A program made the translations under genes and the position numbers. 64,000 bases of DNA from Merdimonas faecigallinarum. GTDB taxonomy: Bacteria > Bacillota > Clostridia > Lachnospirales > Lachnospiraceae. The notes under the pieces were generated by a model. The model saw only the letters and a list, made by a program, of their open reading frames with translations, made no database searches and was not told where the DNA came from. The stretch is from contig DWXJ01000094.1 in NCBI GenBank assembly GCA_019119285.1, forward strand, positions 11,677-75,676, given 5' to 3'. Positions 58,442-64,000 of this stretch are shown piece by piece. Position 1 is the first letter of the stretch. Each line of letters begins with the position of its first letter.

Positions 58442-59794
58442 GTGGGAGAAAATATGCTTCTGGTTGCGTTTGTCATTTCTTTGGCGGCAATCATAGTTTC
58501 TGTAGTAAAGTTAAGGCTGCATCCCTTTTTGTCACTGCTGATAGGTTCGCTTTTGATGGGATTTTTAAGTGGAATAAAGCTGGATAAAATTCTGGAAAGC
58601 ATCTGTGCAGGTTTTGGAGGAACCATGGGGGACGTGGGAATCCTGATCCTTTTAGGCGTGATTCTGGGTGAATTGCTCCACAACAGTGGAGCAACCCGGA
58701 ACATTGCCGGACGCCTGCTGAAATTATTCGGCGTTGACAATACTCCGCTTGCGATCAATATTACGGGCTACCTGATTTGTATCCCTGTATTTTTTGATGC
58801 TGCTTTTGTGATCTTGATCGATCTGATGCGTCAATTATCCCAGAGAGGCAAAATCGCCTTAAACGTTCTGGTGTGTTCTCTGGCAATCGGGATGACGATG
58901 ACACATGCCATGGTGATTCCGACACCCGGACCAGTAGCCGTAGCAGGAATCATGGGGGCAAATATCGCATGGTTTATCTTTTATTCTCTGATCGTTTCCC
59001 TGCCGGCGTCTTTGATCGGAGGCGTTTTGTACGGAAAATATCTGAAGCGTCATCCGGCATGGGGGAACGCATTTGAAGAGGAAGAAATAGAAGGCGCGAA
59101 ACAGGGACACGCAGATGGAGAAGGCGCAAGCGGAACGACAGGGATTGTTTTAATTCTATTACCGATTGTTCTTATCATTCTTGGAACAGTCCTGCAGTCG
59201 ATGGTGGATGAGAATGCATCTGCTTATCCGATCATTTTGTTCTTATCCGATACCAATGTAATCCTGCTGTTTACGATATTCCTTGCATTTTTCGTATTGC
59301 GGCGTCATCTGACGGCATCCTTTAATGATCTGACCAGTGTGGCGGCAGAGTCGGTGGGATCGATTATTGCGATCATTTGTGCAGGAGGAGCCTTTGGAGA
59401 AGTGATAGGAATCAGCGGACTTGGCGATTATCTGGTAGAATCGATGCAGTCTCTGGGAATTCCGCTGATCGTACTGGCGTATTTACTGACGCAGGTGCTC
59501 CGCATGGGCCTGGGATCCATTACCGTATCGCTGGTGACTACCGCGGCCGTGATAGCGCCGCTGATCGCGCAGACGGGGGATTCGCCGGTGCTGGCAGGAC
59601 TTGCGGTGTGCGCCGGAGGCGTTGGGCTTTGCATGCCGAATGATTCTTCTTTCTGGACGATCAATAAATTTTCTCGCTTTTCATTCGGGGAAACAGTCCG
59701 GGCGCTGACGATTCCGGGAACGATCGCCGGAGTTACCTCGTTTCTGATTATTTTGATTTTAAACCTTTTCCGGTCGGTACTGCCGGGACTGTAA
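58442..59794 (+). CDS. GntP-family permease
   Basis: Integral membrane transporter of the GntP group (gluconate/H+ symporters and relatives, some moving other organic acids). About twelve hydrophobic segments, from LLVAFVISLAAIIVSVVKLR to TSFLIILILNLFRSVLPGL, with the conserved GTMGDVGILILLGVILGEL region near residue 55 and PNDSSFWTINKFS near 400. Length 450 residues, normal. GTG at 58442 is 4 nt from aggaggt; an ATG four codons later is the alternative. Probable importer for the hydroxyproline or sugar-acid substrate; which one is not clear. Confidence 0.82.
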   Translation: MGENMLLVAFVISLAAIIVSVVKLRLHPFLSLLIGSLLMGFLSGIKLDKILESICAGFGGTMGDVGILILLGVILGELLHNSGATRNIAGRLLKLFGVDNTPLAINITGYLICIPVFFDAAFVILIDLMRQLSQRGKIALNVLVCSLAIGMTMTHAMVIPTPGPVAVAGIMGANIAWFIFYSLIVSLPASLIGGVLYGKYLKRHPAWGNAFEEEEIEGAKQGHADGEGASGTTGIVLILLPIVLIILGTVLQSMVDENASAYPIILFLSDTNVILLFTIFLAFFVLRRHLTASFNDLTSVAAESVGSIIAIICAGGAFGEVIGISGLGDYLVESMQSLGIPLIVLAYLLTQVLRMGLGSITVSLVTTAAVIAPLIAQTGDSPVLAGLAVCAGGVGLCMPNDSSFWTINKFSRFSFGETVRALTIPGTIAGVTSFLIILILNLFRSVLPGL

Positions 59795-59811
59795 AAAATG
59801 TGGTTTTGAGT

Positions 59812-60687
59812 TCAGGGAAGCAGTTCGCTTCCCTGTTTTTGGTTGACATAATCTAAAAATTTCAATATGGCTGGCGAGGGCGCGGTGTCTTTGGACCAGG
59901 CGACGCCCAGGGTGCGGGAATAGTGTTCACTGAAGGGACGCACACAAATCTCAAAAGGAGCGTTCTCCAGAAGAAGGCGTGGCAGGATGGTAATGCCGAA
60001 TCCCTGCTCTACCATTTTCAATGTGGCAAAGTCCTCGTTGAGCCGGTACTGAATTTTGGGTGTGATGTGATTGGCCTCGAAAATTTTTCCGGTTTCATAA
60101 TCCAGACCATCGGAGGAGAGGACAAAATTTTCCCCTCTGATATCGGTCAGATAAACGGACGACTTTTCGGCAAGCGGATGGTTAAGGGGCGTTGCTAGCA
60201 TCAGCTCGTCGCTTCCCAGCGGGATAAACGGAAGATCTGGAACAGAATAGCGAGATACAAAAATACAGTCCAGCTGATCTGACTGTATTTTTTCTTTTAG
60301 TGCGCTGAAACCGTCTACTGTCAGCTCGAACCGGATATTGGGATAACTTTCGGAAAAGTCCCGCAGGATATCAGGGAGCCAGTGATAAGAAATGCTCTGG
60401 ATCGTCCCGATGCGGATATGGCCTTTTTCCAGGCTGGTAAGTCCGGCTGCAATCTGGGAGATTTTATTTTCTTCCTGGCAGATGATCCGCAGAGAGTCCA
60501 TGATCTCCTCGGTGCCGGGCAGCAATTCCATCCCCTGCTTTGAACGCTTGAAAAGAGGTACGCCAAGCTCTTTTTCAAAATTCTTAATCGTCTGGCTGAC
60601 GGCGGACTGGGTATAATTCAGCTTTGATGCAGCTTTAGAAATACTGTGTGTTTCGCAGACCGCCAGGATCGTCTGATATTTGCTCAT
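59812..60687 (-). CDS. LysR-family transcriptional regulator
   Basis: Winged-helix DNA-binding N-terminus (TILAVCETHSISKAASKLNY, TQSAVSQTIKNFEKELGVPL) and a C-terminal ligand-binding domain (HIRIGTIQSISYHWLPDILR, GENFVLSSDGLDYETG). Length 291 residues, normal. It is divergent from the IlvD/Edd-type dehydratase, which is the most likely target, and convergent with the GntP permease. The 150-bp region between them has a possible promoter for the dehydratase (60751-60779) and an internal small palindrome CCGCT...AGCGG. Effector unknown. Confidence 0.88.
   Translation of the reverse strand: MSKYQTILAVCETHSISKAASKLNYTQSAVSQTIKNFEKELGVPLFKRSKQGMELLPGTEEIMDSLRIICQEENKISQIAAGLTSLEKGHIRIGTIQSISYHWLPDILRDFSESYPNIRFELTVDGFSALKEKIQSDQLDCIFVSRYSVPDLPFIPLGSDELMLATPLNHPLAEKSSVYLTDIRGENFVLSSDGLDYETGKIFEANHITPKIQYRLNEDFATLKMVEQGFGITILPRLLLENAPFEICVRPFSEHYSRTLGVAWSKDTAPSPAILKFLDYVNQKQGSELLP
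59813..59840 (+). terminator. Terminator of the catabolic operon, overlapping the 3' end of lysR
   Basis: Stem CAGGGAAGC / GCTTCCCTG with loop AGTTC, followed by TTTTT on the plus strand. Its left arm starts within the stop region of the convergent LysR gene and the hairpin lies inside the last LysR codons. Confidence 0.82.
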
Positions 60688-60750
60688 AACAGCTCCTTTT
60701 TTAAATATGAAATATAAGCAAAACTTAAGGGTATCATTAATTTGATCCGC

Positions 60751-60779
60751 TTTTCAGCGGTAAACAGATGATTTATTAT
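60751..60779 (+). promoter_or_regulatory. Possible promoter of the IlvD/Edd-type gene
   Basis: TTTTCA, 17-nt spacer, TATTAT. Weak match, plausible position about 60 bp before the start. Confidence 0.35.
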
Positions 60780-60837
60780 AAACATAAATGATATTTTTTT
60801 GTCAAGACAAGGAAGAAGACGTAAAGGAGGTAAATTT

Positions 60838-62505
60838 ATGGGACAGGAATACTGGAACGGGGCGGAAGCGGCCCACCGCAGAGTTATGATGAAGGCGGCG
60901 GGGTATTCGGACAGTGATATCCGCAAAAAGCCACACATCGGTGTACCTAACTCTTATATGGCCGGATCACCTGGATCTGCACATTTAAGACAGATTGCGG
61001 AGGCGGTAAAAGAAGGGATCTGGGCAGCCGGAGGTGTGCCGGTAGAGTTTGGGATTCCGGCTACCTGCGGAAATATCGCAAATGGCGCGGAAGAACTGAA
61101 ATACGAGCAGGTGGGAAGAGATATCGTGGCGATGTCGGTAGAGTTTGTGACCCGGGTACATAATTTTGACGGTCTTGTTATGATTGCATCCTGTGACAAT
61201 ATTATTGCCGGATGTTATCTGGCGGCAATGCGGCTTGATATTCCGTCTATGATCGTAACGGGCGGTTCTATGCAGCCGGGACAGTACTGCGGGAAAACAG
61301 TGGTAGAGGCGGATCTGGATTCGGCCAGATTTTCCGGTGCCACGGAAGAAGAGCTGATGGAGATGGAGGACAGCGTGTGTCCATCCTTTGGAGCCTGCCC
61401 GTCCATGGGAACGGCAAATACCATGCAGATGCTGGGCGAGGTACTGAATCTGGTGCTGCCGGGCACATCCACCATTCCGGCTTCTGATAATGCAAAGCTT
61501 CGCAAAGCAAGAGAAGCGGGGAAATATGCGGTAGAGCTGGTAAAAGCAGGAAGAAAACCGTCTGAGCTTATTACAAAAGAGGTGCTTTTAAATTCCATCA
61601 TGTTTGATATGGCGGTTGCAGGATCCACCAATGCGGTGCTTCATATTTTATCCTATGCATACGAACTGGGTATCAGGCTGACGCTGGAGGATTTTGAAAA
61701 ATATGCAGAAGAGATCCCGTGTATCAACGCAGTTGTGCCAAGCGGCCCATATACAGTGGTAGATTTCCATTATGCGGGCGGCGTCATGAATGTGATGAAG
61801 ATGCTGGAGAGTAAATTATATACGGATGTCCCGGGAATGTACGGGAACACCTGGAAAGATATGCTGGCTATGGTAACGCCGCAGGAAAACAAGGTGATCC
61901 ATTCCCTGGAGCGCCCGCTGTTTCATGAGCCGGGGCTCAAGATCCTGCGGGGCAACCTTTCGCCAAATGGTGCAATTGTACGGCCGACGGCTGTGTATGA
62001 AGAAGTAAAATATATGAAGGGCAAAGCGAAGGTATTTGATGGGGACCGTCCGGCGTTTGAGGCGATCCAGTCTGGTGAGATTGTGCCGGGAGACATCATC
62101 GTGATCCGTTATGAAGGATGTAAAGGTGCGCCAGGTATGAAGGAATTGATGCTTAGTATCGACGCGCTGATCGGACTTGGGCTTCATAAAAGTGTGGGTC
62201 TGATCTCAGATGCAAGATTTTCGGGATTCAATTATGGAGCCATTATCGGCCATGTATCGCCGGAAGCTTATGACGGGGGAAATATCGCACTCGTGGAAAA
62301 TGGGGATGAGATCGTGATCGATATCCCGGGCGGAGAGGTTTCCCTTCTGGTATCAGACGAAGAACTGGAAAGGCGGAGAAAAAATTGGGTATGTCCTCCG
62401 CCGAAGGAAGAAAAAGGCTGCTTAAATATCTTTGCGAGAATGTGCCGGCCTGCAGAAGAAGGGGGTGCTATGCAGCCCTGGGATCTGGATGCAAAGTATA
62501 GATAA
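60838..62505 (+). CDS. IlvD/Edd-family dehydratase
   Basis: Iron-sulfur dehydratase of sugar acids or dihydroxy acids. Cluster cysteines are in MIASCDNIIAGCYLA near residue 120 and SFGACPSMGTANTMQML near 190; both differ slightly from IlvD (CDK and GACGGMYTANTM), suggesting a sugar-acid enzyme instead of valine/isoleucine synthesis. C-terminal SDARFSGFNYGAIIGHVSPE with the conserved Ser/Gly and a metal Asp. Length 555 residues. The ATG after aaaggaggtaaattt is chosen. Controlled with the LysR gene divergent to it; followed by the OCD-like gene. Confidence 0.82.
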   Translation: MGQEYWNGAEAAHRRVMMKAAGYSDSDIRKKPHIGVPNSYMAGSPGSAHLRQIAEAVKEGIWAAGGVPVEFGIPATCGNIANGAEELKYEQVGRDIVAMSVEFVTRVHNFDGLVMIASCDNIIAGCYLAAMRLDIPSMIVTGGSMQPGQYCGKTVVEADLDSARFSGATEEELMEMEDSVCPSFGACPSMGTANTMQMLGEVLNLVLPGTSTIPASDNAKLRKAREAGKYAVELVKAGRKPSELITKEVLLNSIMFDMAVAGSTNAVLHILSYAYELGIRLTLEDFEKYAEEIPCINAVVPSGPYTVVDFHYAGGVMNVMKMLESKLYTDVPGMYGNTWKDMLAMVTPQENKVIHSLERPLFHEPGLKILRGNLSPNGAIVRPTAVYEEVKYMKGKAKVFDGDRPAFEAIQSGEIVPGDIIVIRYEGCKGAPGMKELMLSIDALIGLGLHKSVGLISDARFSGFNYGAIIGHVSPEAYDGGNIALVENGDEIVIDIPGGEVSLLVSDEELERRRKNWVCPPPKEEKGCLNIFARMCRPAEEGGAMQPWDLDAKYR

Positions 62506-62576
62506 GGAAAAGTGTTTGTGATAAAATAAAATGCAGAAATATAGGGTATCTAAAAAACGATTAGGAGGGTGCAGAA

Positions 62577-63563
62577 ATGTTACTGTTATCAAGAGAAGAT
62601 ATCAAAAAAGTTTTTACAATTAAGGATGCCATTGAGGCGGACAAAAAGGCATTCCAATATGTAGTGGAAGGAAAATGTGAGATCCCGCTTCGGACCAATA
62701 TCCAGGCGCCGAAATATGACGGCTGCTTCCTGTTTATGCCGGCATATCTGGAAGAGATGGACACAGCGTCCTTAAAGATCATCAACATTTTCCCGCACAA
62801 TATTGACAATGGAATTCCGTCCTCTCCGGCGCAGGTGCTGCTGATCGACGGAAAGACAGGTCTTGTGACAGCGGTTCTGGACGGAACTTATGTAACACAG
62901 CTTCGTACAGGTGCGGCTTCCGGTGCAGCATTTGACGTACTGGCTAAAAAGGACTGTCGCATCGGCGCGCTGATCGGTACCGGCGGCCAGGCGCCTACAC
63001 AGCTGGAAGCAATGCTGGCGGCAAGAACACTTCAGGAAGTCCGGGTCTATGATATGAATCCAGAGCGGACAAAAGCCTTCGCAGAAATCATGCAGGAGGA
63101 ATTAAAAGATTACGGAGCCAGAATCGTTCCGGCAGCATCTTCCGACGAGGCAATCGACGATGCAGATTTGATCATTACCGTAACACCTTCGTCTAAACCG
63201 GTCTTTGACGGGACGAAAGTAAAAGCGGGAGCAACCATCAGCTGTGTGGGCGCTTACCAGCATCACATGCAGGAGATGGATCCGGCCATTCTTCCCAGAG
63301 CATCCAAGATCTACTTTGATTCCCGGGAAGCAGTATTGTCTGAATCCGGCGATATTCTGATCCCGTTAGAGGAAGGCATTATCACAGAAAAAGATTTTAC
63401 CGGAGATCTCGGAGATGTACTGCTTGGAAAAGTGGTTGGAAGAGAGAACGATGATGAGATTATCGTATTTGAAACAGTAGGCGTAGCGGCGCAGGATCTG
63501 GTGGCGGCAAAAGAGATCTATGAGAAAGCTGTAAAAGCCGGTGTGGGGATAACCTGGGGATAA
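62577..63563 (+). CDS. Ornithine cyclodeaminase / mu-crystallin family protein
   Basis: NAD(P)-binding family including ornithine cyclodeaminase, ketimine reductases and Delta1-pyrroline-2-carboxylate reductase. Arg-binding region TYVTQLRTGAASGAAFDVLA near residue 105, dinucleotide motif GALIGTGGQAPTQLEAMLAA near 128, and C-terminal FETVGVAAQDLVAAKEIYEK. Length 328 residues, normal. Next to hydroxyproline genes, reduction of pyrroline-2-carboxylate to proline is plausible, but ornithine cyclodeaminase cannot be excluded. Its last codons overlap the first of three TGGGGATAA direct repeats. Confidence 0.8.
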   Translation: MLLLSREDIKKVFTIKDAIEADKKAFQYVVEGKCEIPLRTNIQAPKYDGCFLFMPAYLEEMDTASLKIINIFPHNIDNGIPSSPAQVLLIDGKTGLVTAVLDGTYVTQLRTGAASGAAFDVLAKKDCRIGALIGTGGQAPTQLEAMLAARTLQEVRVYDMNPERTKAFAEIMQEELKDYGARIVPAASSDEAIDDADLIITVTPSSKPVFDGTKVKAGATISCVGAYQHHMQEMDPAILPRASKIYFDSREAVLSESGDILIPLEEGIITEKDFTGDLGDVLLGKVVGRENDDEIIVFETVGVAAQDLVAAKEIYEKAVKAGVGITWG

Positions 63564-63576
63564 ATGTGGGGATAAC

Positions 63577-63624
63577 TTCAAATGGGGACGGGGGATTTCT
63601 GGAAATCCCCCGTCCCCATTTGAA
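63577..63624. repeat. Palindrome family, copy 6
   Basis: Core 63584-63617 (34 nt, loop CTGG, same as copy 5) with flanks TTCAAAT / ATTTGAA, 7 bp. It lies 13 bp after the OCD-like stop, about 45 kb from the other five copies. Confidence 0.92.
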
Positions 63625-63741
63625 TGCGAGTGTGGTATTATTGTTTTAGAATTTAAGAAGAATTGTATGATGCTGTGACTGTAGAGGAAGCGGGTCAAAA
63701 GACAAAGATCAAATAAAATACATCAAAGGAGATATAAGACC

Positions 63742-64000
63742 ATGCCTATCGTATATCACGAGGAATCTAAAGAATTTCATCTTTATAATGAGGAAATCAG
63801 CTATCTGTTCCGGATCCTGGACAATGGTCAGCCGGGTCAGCTGTACTACGGGAAAAAACTCCGTGACAGAGCAAGTTTTGAGCATCTGTTTGAACGGTGT
63901 ACAAGAGACATGGCGCCTTATAATTATGAGGGGAACAGTGAATTTTCCCTGGAGCATATCAAGCAGGAGTATCCCACATTTGGGAACGGCGATATGCGTT
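63742..64000 (+). CDS. Alpha-galactosidase, GH36 family (3' end cut by window)
   Basis: N-terminal 86 residues of a GH36 enzyme that removes alpha-galactosyl groups from raffinose-type oligosaccharides. MPIVYHEESKEFHLYNEEIS, FRILDNGQPGQLYYGKKLRD, and the later YPTFGNGDMR are typical of the N-terminal beta-sandwich; the catalytic barrel lies outside the window. The start follows aaaggagatataagacc. No signal peptide, so cytoplasmic. A promoter in the 117 bp upstream could not be fixed. Confidence 0.87.
   Translation, partial: MPIVYHEESKEFHLYNEEISYLFRILDNGQPGQLYYGKKLRDRASFEHLFERCTRDMAPYNYEGNSEFSLEHIKQEYPTFGNGDMR

Noticed and set aside
1..64000. CRISPR arrays, rRNA and tRNA genes, prophage or conjugation genes
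   Set aside because: No regularly spaced repeats, no tRNA-like cloverleaf with CCA and no phage or conjugation proteins were seen; the T-box leader is the only structured RNA I can support.

Overview
The window is chromosomal DNA of a Gram-positive, endospore-forming anaerobe of the Lachnospiraceae (Clostridia) type, probably a gut commensal. The evidence is the sporulation set (SpoVG, YabP, YabQ, a SpoIIE-like phosphatase, a CotS-like protein), the Firmicute order hup-rqcP-yabP-yabQ-divIC-spoIIE-tilS-hpt-ftsH, a T-box leader ahead of a short archaeal-type ProRS, the GlgC/GlgD pair, DapL, and clostridial helicase-loader genes. I cannot name the genus. Both window ends cut genes: a sensor kinase at the left and an alpha-galactosidase at the right.

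Layout. 1-3.8 kb: sensor kinase and a YhaO/YhaN-like DNA repair pair. 3.8-8.6 kb, minus strand: murC, then a dnaD-like gene, a helicase loader and a PRPP synthetase, with a DnaA-box cluster beside them. 8.7-11.5 kb: glgC-glgD and spoVG. 11.5-18.5 kb: a housekeeping stretch (thrE-like exporter, RluA-type synthase, T-box-proS, cca) holding five copies of a palindromic repeat and an IS200-like/RAYT tyrosine transposase. 18.5-31 kb: cotS-like gene, phosphoglucomutase, the hup-to-ftsH sporulation/division/translation block and a GH13 enzyme. 31-43 kb: map, pfk, dnaX-ebfC-recR, transaldolase and split transketolase, a LysM membrane protein, a DUF5711-like protein, CvpA and dapL. 43-50.7 kb: a Ugp-like operon for glycerol phosphate or its diesters, with UgpQ-like and HAD enzymes, plus an orphan solute-binding protein. 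50.7-63.6 kb: a catabolic island consistent with oxidative hydroxyproline degradation (epimerase, multi-subunit imino-acid dehydrogenase, DapA-like deaminase, semialdehyde dehydrogenase, GntP permease), with XRE-cupin and LysR regulators, an IlvD/Edd dehydratase and an ornithine-cyclodeaminase-like reductase.

The most unusual feature is the palindrome family. Six copies share a nearly invariant 33-34 nt core (arms GGGGACGGGGGATTT / AAATCCCCCGTCCCC). Each copy is extended outward by 6-13 bp that are perfectly self-complementary within that copy but different in every copy. Two copies bracket the transposase gene, which is also bounded by a perfect 17-bp inverted repeat. One copy lies in frame inside the RluA-type pseudouridine synthase gene. 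This looks like a REP/RAYT-type system with an unexplained target-site signature. A second palindrome of the same general shape but different sequence sits at 30912-30954.

Regulatory sites that can be read directly include a T-box leader, several sigma-A-type promoters, intrinsic terminators, and three TTCATA-NN-TATGAA operators between the XRE-cupin gene and the hydroxyproline operon.
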